Shown one piece after another: positions 1-8,767 of a DNA stretch of 64,000 bases. The notes below the pieces were generated by a model. It searched no databases and was not told the DNA's origin. It saw only the letters and a list, made by a program, of their open reading frames with translations. Every line of letters starts with the position of its first letter. The first letter of the stretch is position 1. Source of the stretch: Candidatus Nanohalococcus occultus (GTDB taxonomy: Archaea; Nanohalarchaeota; Nanosalinia; Nanosalinales; Nanosalinaceae); NCBI RefSeq assembly GCF_029207735.1, contig NZ_CP104395.1:884352-948351 (forward strand). Direction: 5' to 3'. Both the position numbers and the translations under genes were made by a program.

Positions 1-366
1 AACAGCAGCGAGTATCAGTAGCGGGCCTGGGAAGTAGCTATTGTCGTCTCCGAGATCCAGTCCCAGGAACGCAAGTATAGTCATTAAACCCAGCAGACCG
101 ACCATTCCAACCGCGAACTTCCCGAAATACTGGATGAAAAACTGCTGGTAGAAAGGCCGGGCGATAAGGAAGCGCGCTACATAAAACGCGCCTACAATAG
201 ATACAAGGGCTGCGAACTGCTCTCCTCTTCCATCATCTGTGTCAAATATAGGTACTCTCTTGACACCAAGGAACAAGATGACATAAGTCAGTACAAACGG
301 AAGTACCCCTGTAAACACATCCTGCTCCATGAAGAGTCTGATCAGTTCGTTAAAGCCCGTTGCCAT
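1..366 (-). CDS. Membrane protein, C-terminus cut by window edge
   Basis: An open frame runs from ATG at 366 through the window edge (122 codons visible). It has three clear hydrophobic segments, near residues 19-35, 50-66 and 83-100, and a fourth beginning at the edge, so it is a polytopic integral membrane protein. I do not recognise the family. It is the most downstream visible gene of a minus-strand run of small membrane proteins (372-614, 626-772) with only 5 nt to its neighbour, so it is probably co-transcribed with them and part of the same complex. Coding is supported by the long open frame, the position in the array and the sensible start after the upstream stop. Confidence 0.7.
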   Translation of the reverse strand, partial: MATGFNELIRLFMEQDVFTGVLPFVLTYVILFLGVKRVPIFDTDDGRGEQFAALVSIVGAFYVARFLIARPFYQQFFIQYFGKFAVGMVGLLGLMTILAFLGLDLGDDNSYFPGPLLILAAV

Positions 367-371
367 CTGAA

Positions 372-614
372 TTACTCACTCATGTTCCGGTTCATCAACC
401 AAAGCTCACGTGCGATAATCATCAACGCCAATGGTGTGAGCCACGGGCTGACAACCTGCTTTCCGAACTCTATCATGCTGACGTCTCCTGCCGCGAAGAA
501 AAACGCCCAGATCGTAACAACTACAAATCCGAACGATAGAGCCACGATTGTAAACTCATCAACTATATTTTCAATGTTGTAAATGAAGTCAGAGAAAGAT
601 CTTTTTTCACTCAT
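372..614 (-). CDS. Small membrane protein, 80 aa
   Basis: Two hydrophobic segments (about residues 23-42 and 55-70) separated by a short polar linker, with a charged N-terminus. The ATG at 614 is preceded by GGTGG about 6 nt upstream, a good Shine-Dalgarno match. It lies 11 nt after the 48-aa gene and 5 nt before the partial membrane protein. Function unknown; the size and two-TM layout resemble a small structural subunit of a membrane complex, which is inference only. Confidence 0.7.
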   Translation of the reverse strand: MSEKRSFSDFIYNIENIVDEFTIVALSFGFVVVTIWAFFFAAGDVSMIEFGKQVVSPWLTPLALMIIARELWLMNRNMSE

Positions 615-625
615 TTTACTTCCAC

Positions 626-772
626 CTACATGAACCCTCCCATTTGATTCTTTCTTTTATTCCGGTTTTGGGCCCAACTGATAAGGTATCCTGCCGCGAC
701 ACCTAGAATTAGCACGTCCGGGTTAGCCATAGCCGCCGACATTAACTGTTGCATTAATCCTGCTTCTGCCAT
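626..772 (-). CDS. Very small membrane protein, 48 aa
   Basis: ATG at 772 to TAG at 626 encodes 48 residues: a Met-rich N-terminal part, one hydrophobic helix (about residues 19-33) and a basic tail (NRNKRKNQ) followed by GGFM. The arrangement predicts a single-pass protein with the basic tail inside. It sits 11 nt upstream of the next small membrane gene, and its tail region carries that gene's ribosome-binding site. Its position in a continuous run of membrane genes and the clean start/stop make it likely real. No family recognised. Confidence 0.6.
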   Translation of the reverse strand: MAEAGLMQQLMSAAMANPDVLILGVAAGYLISWAQNRNKRKNQMGGFM

Positions 773-822
773 TTTGAATCTACCTAAAGGTTAATTGCCT
801 GTTTCTGGTTTAAATAAATGAA

Positions 823-1746
823 CTAGTGACCTAGCTGCTCGAGTTTTTGCTCTAGACGCATAACCTTAGTACCTGCCTCTCGAATCACAACCTCTTCTTC
901 ATGTTCTTTGGACAGCTTGTTCTCAATAGATTGGAGTTTTCCGATGATATCATTCACAGTCTTCATTTTTGAGGAATTATTTAGATGATCAACCATCTGA
1001 AGAAGTGTAGATTCTAGCTGTTCGATTAACTTTACCTCCGTTTCCATTTGAGAGTCCTCCTGCCTATCCATATCTAGATCGTTCTCTATTATCGCTAGCG
1101 TCTCTTCAAGCACACTTTTTAATTGACCCTCAAGATCTTCAATGTGGTTAACCCACTCTTCAGCTGATTTTTCAGATGGCGTTTGAGACATTATTTGAAG
1201 CAGATCTTGTCTATTCTCTCTCTGAGCATACTGTCTCATCGAACGTTCCATGACCTTAAGCTGATTCCATTTGTGAGTATCTTTGAACTCAGCTATTCGG
1301 CGGTATGCCACAATAAACTCTGAGGCCATAGCACCCAGCTCATGAAGCTCATCATCCATTAAATTTTCCTCCTCAACAATATTGCCCTGAAGCAAGTCAA
1401 CATCTGCATTAATCTGCTTTAACTGCTCTTCTATATCTTCAAAGGACTTTGTCTCAGTATCTTCAGAAAGCTCTCCTTTTTCAGCTTTTAGAATCCTATT
1501 TATGTCAGACCTCACATTATCGAGGCGACTTTTTATGTCCTGTATATTACCCTCATCTTCTTTTGCGTCCCGCAAACACTGCTTAGCTTCAGGAACGACC
1601 CTTTCCTCCATCTCTTGTATGTCTTCTTCAAGCTGATGTCCTGCGGCATTGAGGCCGCGTACAGTCTTAGATAGATGATCGACGTACGCCTCGTAGATAG
1701 ATTTTGGGTTGTTACCTGCTGAACCAGATGTTGAATTAGTCGCCAT
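823..1746 (-). CDS. Long coiled-coil protein, about 307 aa
   Basis: Soluble, strongly charged protein with no signal peptide or TM segment. Nearly its whole length is heptad-like (Glu/Lys/Gln with regular Leu/Ile), so it should form extended coiled coils. The frame can start at GTG 1755, but ATG 1746 is preceded by AGGTGAT at good spacing, so I prefer 1746. The upstream gene stops at 1756, so the two are probably translationally coupled. No family recognised. A cytoplasmic scaffold for the surrounding membrane proteins would fit the context; this is inference. Confidence 0.75.
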   Translation of the reverse strand: MATNSTSGSAGNNPKSIYEAYVDHLSKTVRGLNAAGHQLEEDIQEMEERVVPEAKQCLRDAKEDEGNIQDIKSRLDNVRSDINRILKAEKGELSEDTETKSFEDIEEQLKQINADVDLLQGNIVEEENLMDDELHELGAMASEFIVAYRRIAEFKDTHKWNQLKVMERSMRQYAQRENRQDLLQIMSQTPSEKSAEEWVNHIEDLEGQLKSVLEETLAIIENDLDMDRQEDSQMETEVKLIEQLESTLLQMVDHLNNSSKMKTVNDIIGKLQSIENKLSKEHEEEVVIREAGTKVMRLEQKLEQLGH

Positions 1747-1755
1747 TGAAATCAC

Positions 1756-2511
1756 CTATGGCAGTGGATCTCCGCAGTTTGAGCAGTTAGTAGCACTGCC
1801 GTCATTCAGGTTTCCACAGTTGTAGCAGGGCTGATAACCCTGACTCTCAAGAAAGTCATTCCATTGCTGGTTAACTCCGTCAATACCAGGTAGGCCGTCA
1901 GCCGCTCTGTCAAAAAATCTTCCTACTGGAGAATTCCTCAAATCCATGTATGAACTAGCAGCATAGTTTGAAGTGGAAGCTAAACCCTGAGCTCCAAAAC
2001 TAAACAAGCCGAAAACAATGCTCGGACCCATTAGCAGAGTTCCAACCAAGAAAGACAACGCTAAAAAGCCTCCGAAGATTGCCATAGACCAATATACATT
2101 ACCTACTAGGAAATCCAGAGGGCCACCTAAAAGAGTGATTAGTGAGAGAGCTGTCAGCACAAGAACCCCATTCTTTGGGCTAATAGAGCCTCTTGCCGGA
2201 GGACTTGTACTAGAATCCGCCATTAAGAACTCAACAACATGATTAAAACTCCAGGGACCTCTCTGAGCTACTATATTCACAAAGATTGCTATTGACGCAT
2301 AGACAAATCCCCATATAACTACAAAACCCGCCAAGTAGGAAGGGTCGCTGAAATTACCGATACCCTGTGTAAAACCAGACCACAATCCAAGCAGAAAACC
2401 TACGGGATCTAAAGAAGAAGCTGAAGGGCCTCTCCAGTCTGTTTGCGCCGCGCCTAACCCCAAAATCGATAAGAAAGCGGCCAAAAACGAATAATACTTG
2501 TATCTCTTCAC
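1756..2511 (-). CDS. Polytopic membrane protein with C-terminal zinc ribbon
   Basis: About 250 residues: an N-terminal hydrophobic segment (possible uncleaved signal), then about four more TM helices to residue 185, and a C-terminal tail ending in two CxxC knuckles (CYNCG and CSNCG), typical of a zinc ribbon and normally cytoplasmic. The frame opens at GTG 2517, but GTG 2511 lies 25 nt from the centre of a TATA-like box (2531-2540), fitting a leaderless start there. Function unknown. The zinc ribbon could mediate contact with a cytoplasmic partner such as the coiled-coil protein encoded just downstream. Confidence 0.7.
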   Translation of the reverse strand: MKRYKYYSFLAAFLSILGLGAAQTDWRGPSASSLDPVGFLLGLWSGFTQGIGNFSDPSYLAGFVVIWGFVYASIAIFVNIVAQRGPWSFNHVVEFLMADSSTSPPARGSISPKNGVLVLTALSLITLLGGPLDFLVGNVYWSMAIFGGFLALSFLVGTLLMGPSIVFGLFSFGAQGLASTSNYAASSYMDLRNSPVGRFFDRAADGLPGIDGVNQQWNDFLESQGYQPCYNCGNLNDGSATNCSNCGDPLP

Positions 2512-2530
2512 AGCCACAATTTTGTAGCTT

Positions 2531-2540
2531 GTTTTTATAA
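2531..2540 (-). promoter_or_regulatory. Archaeal TATA box for the zinc-ribbon membrane gene
   Basis: On the minus strand the bases read TTATAAAAAC, a good archaeal box A. Its centre is about 25 nt upstream of GTG 2511, so the transcript would be almost leaderless. Confidence 0.5.
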
Positions 2541-2542
2541 TG

Positions 2543-2998
2543 TTAACCGGTTATGACCCTGTAGAAAACCCACAAGAGCGCCATTAAGATAGCGCCGTAG
2601 AGCAGAAAAGTAATACTTCCAAAGACAGCAGCTGTAATCGTATCTAAATTCTGGAAAAATTTCGTAGGTACGATCATCCCTGTGATAGCAAGCGCCATAA
2701 CTATAGAATATTTCTTTAGGCGCTTTTTCTCCTGTTTGACGTTATTCCAGGGATTACTATCATCTTCATCTAACGTAACCATCAGTGCTTTTTCCAGACC
2801 TCGCTGAAATATTAAGAATAAAAGCAAGAAAGGAGCTACAAAACCAGAGAGCAACTCTGTAGTGGAAGAATAGTCTGAGAAAGAAGTTGCCGAATAATCA
2901 CTGTTCGAAAAGATATCATTGTTATTTTGATGAGTTCCTGTCGCCAATCCTGTAGCCATCAACGCCGTTACGACTAAAATACATATCTTCCTAGTCAA
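2543..2998 (-). CDS. Secreted/membrane protein with signal peptide, 151 aa
   Basis: Starts with a basic residue pair and a hydrophobic stretch (residues 3-20) that looks like a signal peptide. A Ser/Asn-rich stretch follows, then three hydrophobic segments (about 50-65, 95-110, 125-148). The N-terminal signal followed by several TMs recalls small channel or pilin-like subunits of secretion systems, but no family is recognised. The start is TTG at 2998, overlapping the end of the upstream 91-aa gene by 8 nt, which implies translational coupling. Confidence 0.65.
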   Translation of the reverse strand: MTRKICILVVTALMATGLATGTHQNNNDIFSNSDYSATSFSDYSSTTELLSGFVAPFLLLFLIFQRGLEKALMVTLDEDDSNPWNNVKQEKKRLKKYSIVMALAITGMIVPTKFFQNLDTITAAVFGSITFLLYGAILMALLWVFYRVITG

Positions 2999-3260
2999 AG
3001 TCTAGATCACCTGAATCGAAGTCCATGTCGCCTCCGCCAGTCCCTGTACCAGATGTTCCGTGGACTTTCTCTATGTATGCTGGTATGAGTTCATCGACCA
3101 TGAAGCCGGATACTAGTCCTGCTCCTCCGATCACTGTGAGTCGTGATGCGAACTCTGTTAGGCCTGCGATCTCAGCTACCTGTTGTGTGAGTACAAGTGA
3201 TGCCAGGTACCCTATTACTGCGGCGGCAGGGAAGGCTATGTATTTCCAGGGATCGTTCAT
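2991..3260 (-). CDS. Small two-TM protein with acidic C-terminal tail
   Basis: About 89 residues: two hydrophobic helices (about 8-25 and 42-60), a Gly/Thr-rich linker, and an acidic Asp/Phe tail ending DFD. The frame is open to TTG 3266, but ATG 3260 is 26 nt from the centre of a clear TATA box and gives a clean N-terminus, so I use it. Compact two-TM proteins of this type occur as structural subunits of membrane machines; no specific family can be named. It overlaps the next gene by 8 nt. Confidence 0.65.
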   Translation of the reverse strand: MNDPWKYIAFPAAAVIGYLASLVLTQQVAEIAGLTEFASRLTVIGGAGLVSGFMVDELIPAYIEKVHGTSGTGTGGGDMDFDSGDLDFD

Positions 3261-3282
3261 AGTCAAGTTTTTGGAGAAGCTG

Positions 3283-3290
3283 TTTTTATC
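3283..3290 (-). promoter_or_regulatory. TATA box upstream of the two-TM gene
   Basis: Minus-strand GATAAAAA centred near 3286, 26 nt before ATG 3260, the classic spacing for a leaderless archaeal transcript. A T-rich stretch just upstream (minus strand, about 3296-3308) could terminate the preceding gene. Confidence 0.5.
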
Positions 3291-3324
3291 GGTAACGAAA
3301 AGGAAAAATGAGGAAAGGAGGTCT

Positions 3325-5058
3325 CTACCATTCGTGGTAGAGGATTGCTGCGGTGATCAGGATTCCGAGGATGAGTGCTGCGGTGATTCTTCCGGCAACG
3401 GTCTGTGTTGCCTCGAGTCCTGGAACGTTCGAAAAGAAGCTGCCTGTCGGTGTGTTGTCCTCTTCGCTGAGGATTTTCTGCATGACGCCGTCGTCGACGA
3501 TCAGCATTGCCGACATGTTTTTCTCAATTTCTGTTCCTTCTGCCATGGCTGTGATCTGGATCTCTCCTCTCTTCTCGAACGGAACTCCTGCGTAGATGTA
3601 TCCGTAACGGGTCTGTCCTGCTGGAACCGTCTTGCTTTCAGGTGTGACTGTTACCCAGTCAGGTGCCTGAACTGAAAGATTGTAGGTGTTTTCTCTTGTT
3701 CCGGTGTTGGTTAGTGCGATCTGGTAGATTGCTGCCTTATTCTCTCCTGCGGATTTCTCGTAGCTTACGAGATTCATCTCAAGGTCGTGGCAGTTTTCCT
3801 TGACTGCGGTAAGCGTTGATGTGCTGCTTGGAGCGTCAAAGGTTGCGGCTGTTGATGTAAGCGTTACGTTGTTCGCTCCCATCGCCATGTTTGCGGAGTT
3901 AAGCTCCAGTTCGACTTCTTCGGATTCCCCTGGGTCGAGTTCAACTGCGGAGTCGGAAAGATTTCCTCTAGTCGATGTAAGCGCGAAGCTTTCCTCTGCC
4001 TCTCCTGTGTTTGTGACAGTTGCGTCTGCTGTGAACTGTTCGGTTTCACAGACCGTTGTTCCGCTGTCTTCGAATGCTACGGTTGAGGCCATTCCGTTGT
4101 AAACCTCTAGAGTGGCTGAACCTCTGGTCGAGACATGGGATTCGGCTGTAACTGTTAACGTCTGTGTTCCGAGTTCTTCAGGCGTTACTTCAAGTGTTGT
4201 TGAAGCTGTCTGTCCTGATTCGATTTCGAAGTTTGTTTCTTCAAGATCTCCGACGTTACTTGTCAGTGTGAATGTGTCGTCTTTTGTTCCTGTGTTTCTG
4301 ACTGTTACGCCGTACTCTGTTCCTGTGTAAGCTGCGGTTTCCTTGTTACCCGGTTGAATTGAAACTTGGGAAGCCCAGCATCTTTCTGCGTTAAACTCTA
4401 CGTTGATAATGTCCTGTGCGTAGCTTGTCTTCGAGCTTGCGATAATGTTGAAGTTCTCCGTTGTTGAACTGTTAGAGGAGGCTACTACTTTGACGCTTCT
4501 GGTCTCGCCTGGCTCGAGTGCGATCTCGCTCTGTGTTAGCTGTCCGTAACGTGTTATAAGCTCGAAGTTCTCTGCCTGCGTTCCTCCGTTGGTAACGTCT
4601 ACGTTGTAGACTGCTTTGTTCCCTAGACATACTGTCTGGGAGCTGGTTGTCTCCAGAGTTACATCGTGGTCCCGGATTACTTTCACACGGCCTTCGGTCG
4701 AATAGGTCTTCCCTGAAGCTCGTGAAGTAGCTTTTATGTCAAAACTGTATGTTCCTGCTTCCTGGTTCGGCTTCGGGTCGTACCATACGTTGACCGTGGC
4801 TTTCTGACCAGGCTCAAGTGTGTCTTCTTCAGGTACTCTTTGCGGCGCTATCTGTACCTGATCTTGGTCCGCGGACATCATGTAGACGTCCTCTGCTGTA
4901 CCCGTGTTCTCGATCGTTAGCTCATACTGAGCGTAAGATTCGATCTCCGTCTGTCGTTCCGGGCTTGTAAAATATAGATCGGCTGTGCTTGCGGCAGCTG
5001 AGCCGACGAATAAAAGCATTATTACCGATGCTGCGATTGTTCTTCCTAAGTTGTCCAT
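3325..5058 (-). CDS. Surface protein with tandem NEW3/CARDB-like Ig domains and C-terminal anchor
   Basis: Signal peptide at the N-terminus, then about five repeats of a roughly 95-residue beta-sandwich recognisable by NTGT(x)E(D/N) followed by a PGQ/PGE turn, typical of NEW3/CARDB-type archaeal surface modules. A single TM helix near the C-terminus (ALILGILITAAIL) leaves a three-residue inside tail, so the protein should sit outside the cell with its C-terminus in the membrane. Paired Cys in several repeats (TVC...C) suggest disulfides. ATG 5058 is preceded by AAGGTGAT and is preferred over GTG 5070. The role is probably structural or adhesive. Confidence 0.8.
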   Translation of the reverse strand: MDNLGRTIAASVIMLLFVGSAAASTADLYFTSPERQTEIESYAQYELTIENTGTAEDVYMMSADQDQVQIAPQRVPEEDTLEPGQKATVNVWYDPKPNQEAGTYSFDIKATSRASGKTYSTEGRVKVIRDHDVTLETTSSQTVCLGNKAVYNVDVTNGGTQAENFELITRYGQLTQSEIALEPGETRSVKVVASSNSSTTENFNIIASSKTSYAQDIINVEFNAERCWASQVSIQPGNKETAAYTGTEYGVTVRNTGTKDDTFTLTSNVGDLEETNFEIESGQTASTTLEVTPEELGTQTLTVTAESHVSTRGSATLEVYNGMASTVAFEDSGTTVCETEQFTADATVTNTGEAEESFALTSTRGNLSDSAVELDPGESEEVELELNSANMAMGANNVTLTSTAATFDAPSSTSTLTAVKENCHDLEMNLVSYEKSAGENKAAIYQIALTNTGTRENTYNLSVQAPDWVTVTPESKTVPAGQTRYGYIYAGVPFEKRGEIQITAMAEGTEIEKNMSAMLIVDDGVMQKILSEEDNTPTGSFFSNVPGLEATQTVAGRITAALILGILITAAILYHEW

Positions 5059-5110
5059 TTGTTTAATCACCTTGTGATAACATCACGCTGTAAGTTTTTT
5101 ATATCAGTCG

Positions 5111-7987
5111 TTACCACGACGGGAACAATGAGCGGATTCGCTCATGCCACGTTACCTGCGGCTGGGTTGTTCCCTGTGCCTTTATCGGCACGTTCGTGGT
5201 TTGGATCTGCTCGCCGTTACGGCTTACTTCGATCTCTGTGTAGAACCGGCCTTCTCTTTCCGGTACGAAGTAAAAGTAGACCGTCTTCCGGTCTCCTTTC
5301 GCAAGCTCGAATGCCTTATCGGTGGTTGTGAACCATCCGTTCGGCAGTCCATCGACCGATACCTCATACAGCCCGCTGTCTTCCCTGTTGTTATAGACTT
5401 CGACTTTCACGAGTCCGTCTTCGGCACGTACCGTTGCGACCTTCTCAGGGAACGTATCGACCTCTGAACCTAACTCGAGGACTTCTATTTCCCGTTCCTG
5501 TCCGCTTCGTACCCCGTAGGCCGAGGCAAGTATGCCATAGGTATGTTCACCGGTCTCAACGGTGCTTGTATCGAAACAGACATCGCCTTCAGCGGACTTC
5601 GAGTCAATGACAGTGCCGTCTCTTACAAGCTGTACCTGGGGCGTTACCTGCGATTTTACCTCCGCACATACCTCGAACTCACGGGACTGGAAGCTTCTCT
5701 CCGGTAACTTCAAGGACGCAACGTTGACTGTAGGTATGACGTTAACCGAGGATCTCGCAGTTGCCTGACCTGCCTCAACTCTTATGTCCTGTCTTCCGGC
5801 GTTCGTCGGACGGACGAACAAGCTGTAGCGTCCGCGCCGATCCGTAGTTGTTTCACCGAGTTTTATTCCATCGACGAATACCTCTACCTGCTGTCTGCGA
5901 TCTTCCGCTTCCACATAACCAGATACTTCGATGTTCTGGCCGTAAGTTATCTCTCTAGGTCTTACATTGACTGAGATATCGTCGGTGCTACCGCAGTCAT
6001 TTACCTTTACTTCCTGAGTGAAACGTCTTTCTCTGCCGTTTTCAAGCATTAAAACTGCGTTGAACTCTTCGCCGCCGATGTTCTCGGCCGTAATACGGCG
6101 AAGCTCTGTTGAGTACTTATCTATCTCTATGTCTTTACCTGCGATCGAGCTTCCGGCCACAAGTCGCAACTCAAGGTGTTCGCTGCCTCCGTTGTTGGTT
6201 ATACCTATTTCCGCGGTCAGATCGTCTCCGCGGCAGACGGTTCGAGGTATACGAGCGTAGAGTACTTCGATGTCTTCAGGCTCGCGTTCAAGCTCGAAGT
6301 CCAGGGTTTCTTCCTCTCCCTCTGAAAGCTCTATGTCCTCAGTTTCCGTCCTGTAGCCGGACTTCGAGACTGTTACCTCATAGTCTCCGGGTTCCAGATC
6401 AAAGTCGATCTCTCCATCCGATCCTGTCGTACCGGATTCATCTTCTGGGCCTTCTACCTCGACTTCCGCATCGAGTTCGTCCCCGTCCTCGTCTTCTACC
6501 TCGATTTCAAGGTTGGCTTCGTCTCCATCGTAGTCACCGTCTCCGTCGTCTTCCGTGGTCGTGAACTCGAATACCTCGGAGCGATGGTATCCGCCCTGCC
6601 CATCATCTGCCTTGATTCCCCAGACATAGACAGTATCCTCATCTAAGTCAACTGTCCTGGACTGGACTAAGTCAGTCATATCGGAGATATCATAGCTTTT
6701 TCCGTTATCCCAAGGCCTGTCGCCGTTGTAGTCTTTTTCCTCAACAACTAGCTTGGTATCATCCATCGAGGAATCATCTCCGTCAGTTATCTTCCATCTG
6801 AACCGGACATCCGGATCGACCTCCTCTCCGTCTTCAGGCGATCTAAGCTCGATCTCCGGCACGTCATCGTCAGATGTAACCGTATAATCGTATTCGTCTG
6901 TATCTGCGGCTCCGTCGTTATCAACCGCTCTGACCCTTGCCTCCTTCCGACCGTCGTCATAGATTCGCTTATAGACCACTGAATCGCTCGTAGTTCTATC
7001 CCAGTCGCCGTCGCCGTCGAAATCATATCTGTAGAAATCGATGAAGCCATCGTCATCATCCGAGTCCGAGGCATCGAACTTGAACCGCGTACCTGACTCA
7101 GCGCGGTCCGGAGTTACAACTAGATCAGCATGCGGATCCTCATTCCAATCAGTATCGTCTCCGTTACCGTTATCCTCGTCCTCACCGTCACCCTCATCTT
7201 CTTCCTCTGTTGTGAAACTACGGATCTCTGATTTAGCCGGTTCATCCCCATCGCCGTCATCAGCTTTTACCGCCCAAACATAGCTTTTCCCAGGATCCAG
7301 TAAAGCTCCAGAGAAATCGAACTGCTGAGCGTAATTCCGACCGGACACATACACATCCGAGCCGTACTCCGTTACCGTATAAGTTTTAGCCCGCTGGCCT
7401 TCACCGTAATAACTCCAAGGGCTGTCACTGCTACCGTGTTTTTCCTCTATAGCCAGCGTTACAGACTCCATAGCGTAACTGTCCTCATCAGTTACCGTAA
7501 ACCGGAAGCTCGGATTCGTACCGACATCTTCCGCATCATTAGCCGGACTTCCAAGAGAAACGGAAGCATCCTTTCCCTGATCGGTTTCGCCATTATCTTC
7601 GTCCTCGCCCGAGTTAGAAATCCATTCGATAGTTATAGGGCCTTCTGTGTAAGTGCTACCGTCCCTGGACCTTGCTTTCGCCTTGAATTCGATCGTGGTT
7701 CCAGCAGGTTGAGACTCCTTTAATTCCACACTACAGTAGCCATCAGCACATCCAGAAGCCTGCATTTCCTCAGAGGAAACCCATTCTCCAGCGTCTTCCC
7801 GAGAATATATTCTGAGGTATTCTACCCCGTTAGAACGGTAAGTTGATGCCTCCGCGAATATATCAATTTTCTGATTCGAACCTAGTTCTTTATCTTCTTC
7901 AGGCTGTAGACCCACCGAGATCTGTGCTGTAGCTGTAGGCACCAAGATAAGAAGCACAAGAACAATCCTTGAGAATTTCACTGACAC
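5111..7987 (-). CDS. Large secreted multidomain (Ig/PKD/PEGA-type) surface protein
   Basis: About 958 residues with a cleavable signal peptide (ends PTATA-Q). Visible modules include fibronectin-like segments near 150-260 and 375-480 that share the phrases TVYVWGIKADDG / SYVWAVKADDG, a PKD domain near 285-370 (DFDGDGDWD), a carboxypeptidase-regulatory-like domain near 490-565 (GDYEVTVSKSGY), and further Ig-like domains to the C-terminus. Linkers are extremely Asp/Glu rich. No C-terminal TM is seen, so it is secreted or held by partners. The frame opens at GTG 7987; GTG 7981 overlaps the upstream stop (GTGA) and is also possible. Probably an adhesin-like or structural surface protein co-expressed with the 3325-5058 gene. 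Confidence 0.8.
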   Translation of the reverse strand: MSVKFSRIVLVLLILVPTATAQISVGLQPEEDKELGSNQKIDIFAEASTYRSNGVEYLRIYSREDAGEWVSSEEMQASGCADGYCSVELKESQPAGTTIEFKAKARSRDGSTYTEGPITIEWISNSGEDEDNGETDQGKDASVSLGSPANDAEDVGTNPSFRFTVTDEDSYAMESVTLAIEEKHGSSDSPWSYYGEGQRAKTYTVTEYGSDVYVSGRNYAQQFDFSGALLDPGKSYVWAVKADDGDGDEPAKSEIRSFTTEEEDEGDGEDEDNGNGDDTDWNEDPHADLVVTPDRAESGTRFKFDASDSDDDDGFIDFYRYDFDGDGDWDRTTSDSVVYKRIYDDGRKEARVRAVDNDGAADTDEYDYTVTSDDDVPEIELRSPEDGEEVDPDVRFRWKITDGDDSSMDDTKLVVEEKDYNGDRPWDNGKSYDISDMTDLVQSRTVDLDEDTVYVWGIKADDGQGGYHRSEVFEFTTTEDDGDGDYDGDEANLEIEVEDEDGDELDAEVEVEGPEDESGTTGSDGEIDFDLEPGDYEVTVSKSGYRTETEDIELSEGEEETLDFELEREPEDIEVLYARIPRTVCRGDDLTAEIGITNNGGSEHLELRLVAGSSIAGKDIEIDKYSTELRRITAENIGGEEFNAVLMLENGRERRFTQEVKVNDCGSTDDISVNVRPREITYGQNIEVSGYVEAEDRRQQVEVFVDGIKLGETTTDRRGRYSLFVRPTNAGRQDIRVEAGQATARSSVNVIPTVNVASLKLPERSFQSREFEVCAEVKSQVTPQVQLVRDGTVIDSKSAEGDVCFDTSTVETGEHTYGILASAYGVRSGQEREIEVLELGSEVDTFPEKVATVRAEDGLVKVEVYNNREDSGLYEVSVDGLPNGWFTTTDKAFELAKGDRKTVYFYFVPEREGRFYTEIEVSRNGEQIQTTNVPIKAQGTTQPQVTWHERIRSLFPSW

Positions 7988-8694
7988 ACCCCCTCCAAAG
8001 ACCCTCTATAGTCCATAGAACCCTTGTAATCAAGAAGTCCATCCTGGAAAACATAAACATCCAAATCCTCGCCGTTCAGCTCGTAGAACGTATCTGAGAC
8101 CTCAGCGTCAAGATCCAAAGTCTCACGGACTTCTTCGTCCGTCTTATCGCAAGGCGGACTACTCATATAACCCGCCCTAGGATCTTCCATGGCTCCCCAT
8201 CCATCTATGTCGTCCTGACCAAATCTTACGCCACCCGTTCCCGGATGGTCTCCTTCAAAACTGTTGAAAAAGTCAGTTCCGATCAAACCACCAATAGCTG
8301 TTGCTGCTCCGGCCAGTACTGCTCTTCTAGTAGTAACTTTATCAGCAAACCAATCAAAACCCGCACTATCATCAACATCAACTCTGCTTAGACCTACATC
8401 TTCGAAGGGCATGTCATAACCATGACGTACAAAAGTAGCATCTATATCGTTTTCTGCCTGCCGAGCATCGCTTTTAGTATCATAATCCGTATTGTAATGT
8501 CTTTCTATATCTCTAAGACCTTTAACAAAATCTTGATGACCCATCCTATCAAGAACATCTCTTTGACGCTCAATCTCATCTCTCATATCCTCTATCTGAT
8601 TGTTCGTCCTATCTCTGATACCTTCGAGCATTCTATCGACACCATCTAGAGAAGAGTCGACACCCGAAGCATGGCGGTCAAGATCATTAGTCAT
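7978..8694 (-). CDS. Coiled-coil protein with central hydrophobic segment and MTNDLDRHA leader
   Basis: 238 residues. The N-terminus MTNDLDRHA is shared with an internal start in the neighbouring 8768-9430 gene. Residues 10-60 are coiled coil, residues 125-139 form a hydrophobic segment preceded by TTRR, and an acidic C-terminal domain with two Cys follows. The segment could be a TM anchor placing the C-terminal part outside; the RR motif looks Tat-like but lies too far inside to be a normal signal. Upstream are a TATA box (8719-8725) and GTGAT. The end overlaps the next gene, so it belongs with the secreted multidomain protein. Function unknown. Confidence 0.75.
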   Translation of the reverse strand: MTNDLDRHASGVDSSLDGVDRMLEGIRDRTNNQIEDMRDEIERQRDVLDRMGHQDFVKGLRDIERHYNTDYDTKSDARQAENDIDATFVRHGYDMPFEDVGLSRVDVDDSAGFDWFADKVTTRRAVLAGAATAIGGLIGTDFFNSFEGDHPGTGGVRFGQDDIDGWGAMEDPRAGYMSSPPCDKTDEEVRETLDLDAEVSDTFYELNGEDLDVYVFQDGLLDYKGSMDYRGSLEGVCQ

Positions 8695-8718
8695 ATGTTA
8701 TCACTCTGTAGTAAACAC

Positions 8719-8725
8719 TTATATG
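8719..8725 (-). promoter_or_regulatory. TATA box for the 8694 gene
   Basis: Minus-strand CATATAAG, about 28 nt upstream of ATG 8694, with GTGAT between it and the start. Confidence 0.45.
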
Positions 8726-8731
8726 TTTTTT

Positions 8732-8753
8732 GAGAAAAAAGAAGAAAAGAAAA
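8732..8753 (-). terminator. Pyrimidine-rich (U-tract) terminator
   Basis: Just after the stop of the 8768-9430 gene the minus strand carries a 22-nt stretch of only T and C with several T runs, the usual form of an archaeal intrinsic terminator. It lies immediately before the next gene's TATA box, separating two transcription units. Confidence 0.45.
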
Positions 8754-8767
8754 TGTAGAAACCCGAT

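Noticed and set aside
3025..3675. Cys- and Ser-rich plus-strand frame
   Set aside because: Runs across two minus-strand genes and an intergenic promoter; composition is that expected from the complement, not a protein family.
6109..6564. Long plus-strand open frame opposite the large secreted protein
   Set aside because: Arg/Pro/Leu-rich mirror of the Asp/Glu-rich minus-strand gene, no ribosome-binding site and no domain; an antisense shadow of biased codon use.
8300..8335. TTRRAVLAGAATAIGG as a Tat signal
   Set aside because: It lies about 120 residues into the protein after a coiled coil, so it cannot be an N-terminal export signal; more likely a membrane anchor.
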